From Rhipicephalus microplus (taxonomy: Eukaryota; Arthropoda; Arachnida; Ixodida; Ixodidae), in the NCBI RefSeq assembly GCF_043290135.1, contig NC_134710.1:204312192-204376191 (forward strand): a stretch of 64,000 bases of DNA, read 5' to 3'. Made by a program: the position numbers and the translations under genes. Positions 1 to 10,530 of the stretch are shown piece by piece. The notes below the pieces were generated by a model that was not told the origin of the DNA, did no database searches, and saw nothing but the letters and a program-made list of their open reading frames with translations. Each line of letters begins with the position of its first letter. Positions within the stretch are counted from its first letter, which is position 1.

Positions 1-555
1 CTGTCGCTGAGATAACTGGCAACATAGACGCACATGTCTTTCGACGTCCTATTCTTTAAAACGTGCATTACAAACATGTAACCAGAAGTGTTAGCCTGGT
101 ATGTTTGACTCTCAATGGTGCTGCCTTAGCATCCCCTCTGCCGCTAGAACAAGTGTGTCTAGGAAAAAAGAAGTCAGCTCGTTCTCTAGAAACGGAGTAA
201 TAAATGAGAGTAAAAATTTTCCTAATTGCTCTGACCTCATCAAAAGACACGATATCTTGATGACCCACGTGCGGCAGCGTCCCCATTTTGTAAGTTTTGA
301 ACAGCAGGCTTGTTTTTTTCTCTTCTTTCGATCAAAGTGCAGACGCAATAAGACCAAGTATCCAGCACCACCAACCTGAATGCATATAGCGTGACGCATA
401 GTCATCTAGTGTTGAAGTGGCCGATAGCTCTGAGCATGGTAATTACCTTTTTGTAGGAGTCTATCGAGCAGCTTTTGTGCACTTCAACTTTTTTATATCT
501 ATAATTAACCTCAGAAAAGCGTCTTCACCAATAACGATCTTTTGGGACCATTCAA
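1..555. other. Unassigned DNA, no feature seen
   Basis: Short frames are open on both strands, but none shows a recognisable domain, signal peptide or repeat. I see nothing that can be supported here. Confidence 0.5.
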
Positions 556-1221
556 ATGCGCATTGTACTGGCAAAAAGTCAGGAAAGCGCCGCTCAACAT
601 TTTCCAGGCAATGGAAGTGATTTGTTGAACTTACAGTTTCGAATTTTGCAGCGCAACAAATTAGAAGAGAAGCAACCATTCTGCATAGCAAGTACAATGG
701 CGGTGCCCGTTCATGGCCCTTTCCAAAAAGAGGAAGCCAGCACCAGTGGCAGTCATTGGTCAGCAAAAAAAAAAAGTGTAAATCACGTGAACTCATTCAA
801 GAAATATATCCTGCAATTTAGATTCACTCGGACTCACACTCATGAAAAGTTTTTTTGTACCGGACGCACTCGGGCTCAACTCGCCCAAATATCGTTCATT
901 ACATTGTACTCACTCCGCTCATCGCTCGATCTGAGTCCAGGTAAGTACGCGTGTGTCGACTCAAGAGTTTGTTCGCCGACCGCATGCCGAAGGAGGCAGT
1001 CAATACTGACACACGTTCATGAAGAACTCTGTGCAAGGAGTAACGTTGTTGTCTGTTGGGATGAAAGAGTGCGTATACCTACCTCCTTATATATCTTCAC
1101 CGTGCTAATATGGATCGGTAGAAAACTGCAATTTTGTTCTTCTGAATGGGTTGTAGAGAGGGGAGAGGCAGGGTGCACTCAAAAGAAGTTGATTGCCAAA
1201 TTAGGAAGAGCTGATCAATAG
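556..1221 (+). CDS. Long open frame of unknown identity (candidate exon)
   Basis: This 221-codon frame is the longest one outside recognised repeats, longer than expected by chance in DNA of this composition. I recognise no domain. It is rich in basic residues, with a cysteine-containing second half. A near-perfect 5' splice donor, CAG followed by GTAAGT, lies inside it at 938-946, so if it is coding the exon could end at 940 rather than at the stop. No promoter, polyA signal or acceptor partner could be tied to it. The stretch 820-930 has several ACTCGGACTC-like words and could belong to a dispersed repeat, which would explain the open frame without a gene. Treat it as a candidate only. Confidence 0.15.
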   Translation: MRIVLAKSQESAAQHFPGNGSDLLNLQFRILQRNKLEEKQPFCIASTMAVPVHGPFQKEEASTSGSHWSAKKKSVNHVNSFKKYILQFRFTRTHTHEKFFCTGRTRAQLAQISFITLYSLRSSLDLSPGKYACVDSRVCSPTACRRRQSILTHVHEELCARSNVVVCWDERVRIPTSLYIFTVLIWIGRKLQFCSSEWVVERGEAGCTQKKLIAKLGRADQ

Positions 1222-1377
1222 ATATTGTTACTTTCATTGCTGGGCAGCCCCATGTTTCAATTTCGTGTCTCTCTTTCTTAACCTATAGCGAGGCGAAAAA
1301 AAAGAAAATGAGCAGAAAAGCTTGCCTATTTTTTCAGTTCACCAATCAACACGTCTGCAGTGTTTATGCAACGACTC

Positions 1378-1567
1378 GCCCTGGTGGTCTAGAGATTATG
1401 GTGTTCGACTGCTGACACGATGATTGCGGGATCAAATACCGGCCACAGCACCCGCATATGCTAATGAAGCCGCATATTCTAAAAAAGGTGTCATGTACTT
1501 AAATTTGGGCGCACAAGAAGCACCCCGAGTGGTCGAAAATTCCTCAGCCCTACACTATGGCGTCCCT
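1378..1567 (+). mobile_element. Ruka-like tRNA-derived SINE, old and degenerate
   Basis: A tRNA-like head is visible: box A around TGGTCTAGAGATTATGG and box B around GGGATCAAATACC. It is followed by the SINE body, including a form of CACGTTAAAGAACCCC and CACTATGGCGTC. The usual tail (TTTTGGGACGTTAAACCCC) is missing. The copy stops at GGCGTCCC, and the TATATGG palindrome cluster begins immediately after it, as if inserted there or joined by a rearrangement. Divergence from the fresher copies in this window is high. Confidence 0.8.
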
Positions 1568-1845
1568 TACAAAAATCCTATATATGGACTTATATAAAAA
1601 TCCCCATATATGGCTACATCAGGAATTGGGCATATCTGGCCCATATATAGAATCCCCATATATGGGCCGTATATAAACAGATATGTCCAAGTCCTGATAT
1701 AGCCATATATGGGCCTTATATCCCCATATATGAATGTTGCTGTATATGGCCATATATGGCTATATATAGAGGCATCCATATAAGGTCTTATATGGATGCT
1801 TTCATATATGGCCTTATATGGATACCTTTATATAAAGCCATTCAA
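1568..1845. repeat. TATATGG palindrome cluster with CArG-box words
   Basis: About 280 bp is built from irregular copies of CCATATATGG, TATATGGCC and CTTATATGG. Exact CC(A/T)6GG words occur at 1604-1613, 1656-1665, 1703-1712, 1750-1759, 1776-1785 and 1812-1821. CC(A/T)6GG is the consensus CArG box bound by SRF/MADS-box factors, but a low-complexity palindromic repeat gives such words for free, so regulatory function is not implied. The left edge, CCCTTAC, is shared with the cluster at 8641-8921 in the opposite orientation. That suggests a dispersed repeat family rather than a local expansion. Confidence 0.75.
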
Positions 1846-3504
1846 ATGATTCATCTATATTAGTTCAGCCTGTGTCACCGGCAAAAAATATAGCTGCTCA
1901 AATCATTCTACAGCTAGAAATATACCTGTTTGTTGAAAGGTCTGCATGCAGTCACTATCATCTCCAAAATAAAGGCAGTACATACCCCCTGAACATTCTT
2001 GTTCAATTAAATTATCCTCATTATATCTCAAGTTATTCTCAACAACTATTTGCTAGAATGTAACTTGGCATCATATTTAATGTTAGTGGTGGGCACATGT
2101 CACTGTTAGTCCACTTTTCCTGAAGAGATACATTCTTTGTGCTTAAATTTATTGCTTACTTATCGACACTTTTTTATTTATCTATTTATTTCATTACCCA
2201 CAGCACCATTTAGCATTACATTGGGGGAGCATTTACGAAAAGTAGAATACAAAAAATACATAGTCAGCCAAACAAATAATAAAGTCACCTGAATCACAAT
2301 CTGCAAGAGAAATTTATATATAAATGGGAACATGTTCTAACATATAAATCGGAACAATTCTAACATAAAATAAAACAAATATTTGGGAGTGTAGAGGCAA
2401 TGCTAGAAGGCAGCTGCTTCCATCTTGTAATTTTTTTTGTAAAAATTATTTCGAAACACGTCAGTCTTGCATGCGATTATTCTTGAACCTATGGTCAACA
2501 CTGTCTGAGAAATAGTACAGTGCAAGTAAATATTTCGCTTTATCGATTCCGACTTGACAAAAATAAATAGCATAAAAGAACCCAATTTGAGTTTCGTAAA
2601 GATATTTTTCACAGTGTGTTATGTTTAAAACTTTTCTCGCGTGTCAATGGAGCGTCCATAGTCAGTCAAAACGAAATATTGACTTGCTATTGACCGTATG
2701 AACTGCGTGTGCATTGAATAACTTAAATGAGTTGATAATCAACTTTTAAGGAGTTAGGTCGAAAGTGATTGGTATGCAAGCTTGTTATGTACAAGTATTG
2801 TGACTAATGACCCATAGATAGAACGACTGCTAAAACTGGTGTCTAAAGGTCTCTGTGCGCGTGGGAACGGAGGTATTTAACAATATTTCTTGCCAACGGG
2901 ACACTAAAAATGTACTTTGTAAACGTAATACGCTTTCCATTTTGCCAATAATGCATCATTAACGTAACAGTGGTAAAGAGCTCATTCTGCAGAAATTCCG
3001 GCGTAGGCATCGGTGGCTCTCCGTGAAAAATTGTCTTGTCAATGATCGAAAATTGAGAGAATGCAAATAAAACAAATATTGTAAATTTTCGGGTTTGAGT
3101 GATGATCGAAATCATGCAGGCAATTTGCATGGCATGCAAGTGCTCTACCACACAGCTATGCATCTGCTTGGAAATAAAGCATGAATAACATTCTCTTGTA
3201 AATGCAAGGAAAATAACTGTCATGCTTAACAAATACATGTATCCTGCATACAGGTTTCTCAACACAACATTTATTATCGCAGCTATGTTGCATGATACAA
3301 GCGTGCATTGTCATCAAGCATCACAACACGTTATTATCAACGTGACTTTGCGGTCTAAAGACAGCCAACCATTACAAAAGGCACACTGGTTACTGCACGT
3401 ATTCCCTCACGACTGCGTAGTGGGTGCATAAAGTTCTAAAACATTTTACACACATTATATTGAGAAGCACGTTCTGCTGGGTGAGTTGGTACTTTATCTT
3501 AACT
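1846..3504. other. Unassigned AT-rich DNA with one LINE tail
   Basis: Apart from the short LINE-like 3' end listed separately, I see only short frames. One at 2843-3265 (minus) is 140 codons, overlaps an open frame on the other strand, and has no recognisable domain. Confidence 0.4.
2169..2226 (-). mobile_element. Possible non-LTR retrotransposon 3' end
   Basis: Read on the minus strand, a segment containing CCCCCAATGTAATGC runs into an imperfect AAATA-type tail (AAATAAATAGATAAATAAAA). The same arrangement, a TAATGCC-like word and then (AAATA)n, closes the LINE 3' ends at 38690-38884 and 41575-42720. Only the last ~60 bp is recognisable, as expected for a severely 5'-truncated copy. Confidence 0.4.
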
Positions 3505-4141
3505 TAGTTGCGCGAAAAAATTTGAAGTGCGAAAGGAAGACACCTGGACACAGCGCACACTAACAACTGAAACTTCATTGGAGAAAACAGACATATGTAT
3601 GCGGTTACGACAACGCGTGAGGTGGAAAAAAATGACTAGATGAGCAGACATCTGATCATTTTCTTTCACAGTCTGGACATCGTGTGGTGGACGGCACTGC
3701 GCTGTCGTGTGGGAAGTATTATTTAGAATTTATTTATATAATTGTAGATCACAAAGCTTCTCTAGGGGAATTAACAACCATTCTCTAACCATTCATCATA
3801 TTGTAGAGAGTGTGGCTGCGCGCCCTTGTTTGGAATACGGTAGTTAAAGCTAGATTCAGTGACACGGTATAGCGCGGGAAATTGGAGAGACGTATTTCAT
3901 AAACAAAGCTGGGGATTCATGTGTCACGTAACTCTCACGTATGTTACTTGCTACTGAGGTAGCTTCCCTGGAAGCGCATCATTTATACAATCTGCCTGCT
4001 CATCTAATCCTTTTCTTTCACCGCACGTGTTCTCGTAACCGCATATATACGTATGTCTGTTTTCTCCAACAATGTTTCAGTTGTCAGTGTGTGCTGCGTC
4101 TAGGTGTCTTCCTTTTGTATTTCAATTTTTTCGCGCAACTC
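3505..4141. repeat. Element with ~150-bp inverted terminal arms
   Basis: The left arm (about 3505-3651) and right arm (about 3991-4141) are inverted copies at roughly 85% identity by eye. They share AGTTGCGCGAAAAAA at the outer edge, then GGAAGACACCT, ACAACTGAAAC, GGAGAAAACAGACATA and TGCGGTTACGA. The interior, about 340 bp, shows no coding frame. The form fits a foldback or MITE-type DNA element, or a Penelope-type retroelement with inverted pseudo-LTRs. I cannot see a target-site duplication, so the class is open. Confidence 0.7.
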
Positions 4142-7126
4142 GGTAATTACATAATATTTCTTGTTCTTTAAACTATGTTACCCCTTTTTTACACAAAATG
4201 CAGCCATGTGCGAAACCTTCATTGAGACACTTTCAACCTTCTCAATTACACAGTACTATTCCACAATTAAATTTGTTCAAATAGCATCATGCAATAAAGA
4301 GTACACACTAAGTGATTGAATTACGCACAAGAAACAGGATCGATACTGCTATCACGTTCAACTGTGAAAAACGGAGCTTAACGGTCCCCCAATTTTTTCA
4401 CGCAGTAGCAAGCCCTAATGCATCATACCAGTTTACTTGTCAGCTTGCGTAAATCTATCTGCAGTGCTCACGGATTAAAGCGTGACATCGCATTATTTTG
4501 TGTAACTATGTATGCGGTATGCGCAGTTCCTCAAGATAACCACGCGATGTTGCGACATCAGTAACGATAATGTCGCCTGTGATGTACGCATTCCAGGCAA
4601 ATTTACACTTATATCACCCTGATTGTAGATGGCGGAAACAAAATTACGGGTTATTTTTAAGTTTTTTCCATTTAAATCCGTGACATAGCACCCTGTTTTG
4701 AAGAATCAAACTAGCAACAAAATTTCAACTGCGTGTCCTTATCAAAACACGCGTAAATATAAAAACAAGTGGAACGTAGACGAAGAAAGATAAATCCAAA
4801 CGCAAGACAAATTCAAACGTGGGCTCATAAATCTCATGACACCCTTGGAGTTGGAGATATGCAACTCTTTTTTATTTGTAATTGCGCAAGTTGTAATTTA
4901 TTCTTGGTTTTTCCTCAAGCGTTAAAATGAGAAAAATACAACACAAGTATATTTACATCAATATATTTATGAAAAGTACAATGGCACGAAACCAACAATT
5001 TCCTGGCGTAGATTTTTTTATTAAATAGAGCACTGTCTGGATCAAGTGAAAAAAAAAGAAAGTGTTGTCGTATCGCTTAAACAAAACAGCCTAATGACGT
5101 AACCACGATTAGCATAAAGTTATTTACTCAGCAAGCATGCAATGTGGTATGTTTTCGAGTTATCATAATATTTATGAACAACGTGCGAAGGTAATGAAAA
5201 TGATGAACTTACCTTAACATTTAACCGAGACTTGTCTTTCAAGGAGCCTGTTAATCCTGATAACCTATTCACACCTTAAAGCCACCACGTCCATTCGTAC
5301 TGCTTTAGGAAGAAGTTTTGAAGGAACGCTTGCCCGCAAACATGGGTATCCATTTTTTTCTCGCACGAAAAGTTGACGATCGCCAATCCAGCAGCGTACA
5401 GACGCACACGCACACAAAAACACTTCCACGTCCGTCCACAATTTCGCCACGTACAGCGAAGTAGATTCCTGAGAGCTGCGCGATTATCTTGTGTAAATTG
5501 GAGCAGTAGTTGAACACGAAATAAGAGCAAAAGGAATGAAAATTAACAAACTCGATCAGCATGGCACCCATGACTCCGGCGAGCAAAAAAGCAACAATGG
5601 CGCGGATGGATACAGTGCATGCCATGCACATCACAATGAACATTACATTACTCCTTGAGATCAATGGTTTACGCACTTTTCACTAGAACTAAATTTTCCT
5701 GAGCTTATTGGTGAACGACGTTTCATTTTTTAACAATTATTGACGCAATGTTATTACCATACGACTGAATGTTTGTGCAAACTATTTTCTTCGTCGTTAC
5801 TTGAAATGGGCCGCGGCACTCTCTTTCCTGCTGTGTCGACAGACTGGTGTAAGCCACGTCAGGGCTGCAGGGCGCCTACGTGCGCTTCTTCGAACTACGT
5901 TCTCCGAATTGTCCAGCCATCGGATGGGCGCCCTTTTTTGTATTTTTTTACTGTGCGCACCCTTTGCAACCAATGCAGTCAGGCGAGTTTTTTCAGACAA
6001 TGGATTTCAACTTACTCCCGCGAGCCGAAAAAGCTGCACGTGGAGGACCTTTGAGACAGGCATTCCGTGGAGCTGAAATCACTGCTTCGTGTACGCTGGC
6101 TACGAAGACGCGTTTCAGCCAAATTTTCATCGTATTTCGCAAGGACTTATAATTATAATAATATAATTCAATCAACCAATAATCAATCAATCATTTTAAC
6201 ATATCCAAGAACAACCACAGGGTTTTTCACGCTGGCGCGCGCGAAAATAAAACAAAAATAAACAATACATTACAGACTGTCCACAGAAAAGCAAATCAAT
6301 GAAAAGAGCAAAAACGAGCTGTCGAAACAAATCAATGCACAATGGGAACAACAAACAAAAGAGTAGATATTCATGGAATGGGACTGAAAAATAATGTGGA
6401 ATATACACAACCATGCCGAAGGCCTCCTGAAAGACGGAAAAGGAAAGAATCTGTGCATATGCAAATCTACGTTAGGACAGGACAGCCCTCACTGACAGAA
6501 CAAAATGACTGTAGACTATGAAAAACATAACGAATCAAGAAAGTTGACGTTAGAGAGACTCGGTATTCTGTAAAGGATAGAGTGTTGAAAGAAGCTGGTA
6601 GGTACATGCAACGGTCGATTCTCTCTCGATAACTTACGCAAAGTTTGAAAATTATTACAACCGAGAAGGGCAGAATATCTCACCCTGAACTAGCTTGTAA
6701 ATAAATAACAGCTCAGCGTGATTTTGCCGGCCATTAACTGATGGCAAATATTAATATTCCAGCAGTGTTGAAAGAATTCTAGTGAAACGATGGGGGTAAA
6801 TGCTTATGAAATTTTTCTGGACTCACTCAGTGGCGCTACTGCTGGATTTAGCAAGGCCATTCCAAATCAGATATGCATATGTACTCAAGTTGAGCACAAC
6901 ATATCACGGTGTACCATTTGTAGAAGGCTGTAGGAGACCGGATTCTCGCGAGATGTTGAGCCAACAGGAAGAGAATGAAGGCCTCGCATGGCAGCACATT
7001 TAATGCAAGTAGAAAAAATTCAGCATGCTATCAAAAAGAACACCAAGATAACTGATCTCATAAAACTTACATAACGACACAGTATGACAGCATATGGATT
7101 TGCTGTTGGACGTTTTGCGAAATGCA
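4142..7126. other. Unassigned DNA
   Basis: No gene is supported. A short stretch near 4310-4410, with TATCACGTTCAACT and GGTCCCC followed by AATTTTTTC, resembles 52420-52480 and 59335-59400 of the duplicated segment and may be an isolated fragment of that repeat. The minus-strand frame 5305-5676 (123 codons) has an internal Met followed by a hydrophobic run (IRAIVAFLLAGVMGAMLIEF) that could be a signal peptide, but nothing downstream supports a protein. Confidence 0.4.
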
Positions 7127-7147
7127 ACAACAACAACATTAATAATA

Positions 7148-7231
<84 letters not shown>

Positions 7232-7236
7232 TTAAT
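7125..7236. repeat. (TAA)n microsatellite
   Basis: A nearly pure trinucleotide TAA/AAT tract of about 100 bp is introduced by ACAACAACAAC. On the minus strand it reads as poly-leucine and produces a spurious open frame. Confidence 0.98.
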
Positions 7237-8445
7237 ACACTCATATCATTCTGACATGGCCGAAAATATCTAGCCACATTGAATGAAATGCCAGTGTCCT
7301 GGTGCCCATGAATCTCTATACGCGAGTGTGCACTTGCGCAGTTTGGTGAGTATGTACCGGCATACATATCTTATAAGTAAGTGCACTACCGTGTTGGTGT
7401 TGAAAGGATATGTTCGCAAGCAGTTTGAATCGTTACGCGCCTGTACAGCAAGGGGCTGTTTACATAATGTAGAGTTTGGCTTAGGTATCACGCCAGCCCG
7501 CAAAAAAATGTGTCATACTAATTGTATTCACAAGGCAATGTTTAGGCTAATCCTGATGATGGCACGTGCGCTTTAGTGACCTCGACCAAGTAATGACACA
7601 CCGACAGAAAATAGAAGTTTTGTGAATTCGGCAGCCTACGTTAAATGTTGCTATAAAGCTTCAGGATTTCATTACATGGTCCATTAAATATGTATTACGT
7701 GTGAGTCAGTTGCACCTTTCTTAACGTACATGTCTATGACGTGAGATTTATTTGACGTTTGCAAACATTACTATAAATAATTGTTCACTTGTGCAATCAT
7801 AAAATTTTTGATAAATTTACGATGTGCACAGCCAGGAACATTATACGTAGCCAAAGAAAACGCAAGATGTATTTTTGCAATAAATTAGTACAACTTCCAT
7901 CTTGAATGTAATCATAATAGTGCCTGCAAGTTGCATTCACGTAAGTTCTTTTTGTTTTTGAAAATACTCCCTTAAACATTGCACTGCGCATGCCATTTTA
8001 GTAAATGGCTGCTGAAAGCAATCGCAGATGAGGGGTCAACAGGATTAATAGAAATCTTGTTATATGAAGGGAGCATATAGCCATCAAAACTTTCAAATAA
8101 TCAGAAATTTTGTCCACCGATGTGGAAGCTAAAAGTGCATTGAAATTACTATTTCTTGCTGCCACTTTAAACAATGCATTAATGTGAACAATATATCTTG
8201 CATGCATTTTGTCTTTACATAACACTATATAGGATTGCTCTATAATAATAGCGAGGTTCGGAAGCTTCAATACGTTTTGTGACTTGACACGATTCCTTCC
8301 TCGTAAAACATGTCTGCTCTTGTATACATTATTTACGTCGTATTAATTGCAACCTATTGTTTCAAACCTAAATGCCATGAAAAATGTACGAGTTAAATTA
8401 CACGAATGCATGCATATATGCATTCAACTGAGTTGCAACTATCAC
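7237..8445. other. Unassigned DNA
   Basis: The short open frames have no recognisable motifs. I see no repeat that I can assign. Confidence 0.4.
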
Positions 8446-8551
8446 GTACACAAAGCTGACCTGAAATTTCGGTTTTTTTTGCATGGCAGAAACCACATAT
8501 ATATTTAATACTGCTATTGTTATGAAAAATAAGCAGGTCAGCTTTGTGTAC
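8446..8551. repeat. Perfect 18-bp inverted repeat with 70-bp spacer
   Basis: GTACACAAAGCTGACCTG at 8446-8463 has its exact reverse complement at 8534-8551. The spacer is AT-rich. It may be a tiny foldback element or a stem-loop; no flanking duplication was seen. Confidence 0.85.
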
Positions 8552-8640
8552 AAATTGTTATATATTACAATTCGCATGAAAGTGTGATCACGGTGCTAAA
8601 TATATACGTGGTTCATCCCAAATAAGAGAGCACTTCCACA

Positions 8641-8921
8641 TATAAGGACCCACATGATATGTTATATATGGTGTGGCTGTGCCTTAATTGGCCGGATTTG
8701 ACTCCTTATATGGGCCAACCGCGTCATATATGGCCGTATATAACCCCATACATGAACCGACTCCGCCAGATATACATCCATATATGCTTATATCTGGCCA
8801 CATATGCTGCCATATATGCTTATATGTGGCCACATATGCTGCCATATATGCTTATATATGGCCAGATATAACTTATATATGGGCCATGTATGGCGTTTCC
8901 GTAAGGGGTGTCAAATAATAA
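8641..8921. repeat. Second TATATGG palindrome cluster
   Basis: The word content matches 1568-1845. It includes a 32-bp unit repeated in tandem at 8795-8826 and 8827-8858, identical by eye except at the end and starting TGGCCACATATGCTGCC. CC(A/T)6GG words occur at 8682-8691 and 8704-8713. The right edge reads TTTCCGTAAGGGG, the reverse complement of the CCCTTAC edge of the first cluster, so the two are in opposite orientation. Confidence 0.7.
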
Positions 8922-9059
8922 TATTCGTGATTTTGCGACGTTAGGTGTCTTGAACGACATAAGTATCATTCGGCTCAAATCAGATTCTCTTCTCAATTGG
9001 GGTCTGCAGATGGACTCTTTATCTTGTCAGACGATACTTTACAAATTTCTCCACACAGC

Positions 9060-9835
9060 CACGCAGTAAGTACTGTAGTAGAAACTGACGTAATGGAAGC
9101 TTACGATAATATTGAACGTGAAGCCATTATTTACAACCTCTTCGAGATGAACTTCCACCGCAAGTAAAAGATTATTCACTCTTTTATTCATAACCGCACA
9201 TTGGCGATAAGAGTTATGAAGGTTACTTTACGTGTAACAGAGGTGTCCAACAAGAATTCATTTTTGCTCTTCTTCTGCTCAACAATTCTTTAATGCATCA
9301 ACCTTGTCAACTGTGTCGAATTCCATACGTGAAGTGTTTGATATACGCTGATGATGTGCCTTTGTGGTCTGCGCATAAAGACGTCTCAAGGCAAGCACAA
9401 CAGCTTCAGGAAATTTGATATACTTCAGTAGTACACTCAGAACAGACATTTGGATATGTCAACCCAAAAATTCTACTGCTCTTATTCCACTGTGCGTCTG
9501 CTCTCTCCCCCCACCCCACATTATTAGGGCGGAGGAAGTTGTGCTTAGGAAGCTTCGGACAGGGGTGCCACTTACACAGGTTGTTATATCATCATAGAAC
9601 TGGTTGTATTTACCAGTTGGTGATACGCATCCGCATTGTATCACTCCAGTAATTCAAGAAAATCCGTACTACCTTATATGGACATGTCAAGCGTTACAGC
9701 CGGAACGCTCCTGTCACCTACTTCAAGCCGGCTTCCACTACAGCAACACAACCAGTTTCAACCGTTGGATACATAATGAATTCCACAAAACACTCCTTCA
9801 CTTTATACAGTATATACCTAATGGTTCGTTTTAGG
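9060..9835 (+). mobile_element. LINE ORF2 remnant (RT to C-terminal zinc-finger region)
   Basis: This is a decayed non-LTR retrotransposon in several frames. RT motif A is visible as EAYDNIEREAI around 9096-9130, then HSFIHNRTLAIRV, and the catalytic box LIYADDVPLW with YADD at 9344-9355. The C-terminal part, 9604-9834, has IWTCQALQPER and a tail ending in LLHFIQ, like the C-terminal region of LINE ORF2 proteins. Motif A and the YADD box are in different frames and stops lie between them, so the enzyme is dead. After 9834 a block beginning GGGGCGTAGCTCC may be its 3' UTR. Clade assignment (I, R1 or jockey type) is uncertain. Confidence 0.75.
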
Positions 9836-10094
9836 GGCGTAGCTCCTTATAGCGGCACCCGTTCGTCCCGCGTCCCGTCGTAGTATGTAACCAGTCTTAC
9901 ACTTTGACCTGCAAACATTTTGACCTCCAAGGTGGTGCCGGTGAGAGATTCCTTCTGTGCGTTGTTGAACAACAAAAAATAGTGCTCAACGTACATGCCA
10001 ATGTACATGCAATGTACATGCAATAGCTGATAATGGGGTATGAGAGACAGGAGCATTCGGCTTTTAGTTAACGTGCACGCTGCGATCCCTATTA
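9836..10094. other. Probable LINE 3' UTR or repeat fragment
   Basis: This is non-coding. A triplicated word, GTACATGCAA or similar, lies at 9990-10025, and CATTGGCATGTACATTGAG in the following duplication is related to it. Confidence 0.35.
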
Positions 10095-10530
10095 GCAGCC
10101 ATTGCTTGTACATTGAGCACTATCTGAAGGGAAAGGGTTGCTACGTTATACCCGCTGGGTGTAACCACCTTAGTTTTAGAAAGGTTTAGCGAGCGTTGAG
10201 CCGCAGTGCCATGAATACAATGAACTAGTATATACCATGAATGAACTCGAGGTAGTTAAACGTGGGAAGTAGGTACGAAGTGCAAGCCGTAAGAAAGTAA
10301 AAGGCGAATTCTCCTGTCTCTCATTTCCCATGCAGCCATTGGCATGTACATTGAGCTCTATCTGCCAGGAAAAGGTTGCTACGTTATACTCGCTGGGCGT
10401 AACCTCCTTGGTTTCAGAAAGGTTTAGCGAGTGTTGGGCCGCAGTGCCATGAATACAGTGAACTAGTATATACCATGAACTCGAGGTGGTTAAATGTGGG
10501 AAGTAGACCCGAAGTGCAAGCTGTTAGAAA
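10095..10530 (+). repeat. Two tandem copies of a ~238-bp unit
   Basis: Matching landmarks recur 238 bp apart: CCGCAGTGCCATGAATACA at 10201 and 10439, TTGCTACGTTATAC, AGAAAGGTTTAGCGAG, CTAGTATATACCATGAA and GAACTCGAGGT. Copy one is about 10095-10310 and copy two about 10333-10530. There are scattered substitutions and a small insertion (AATG) in copy one. Confidence 0.85.

Noticed and set aside
7020..7367. Poly-leucine frame
   Set aside because: It is a translation of the TAA microsatellite.
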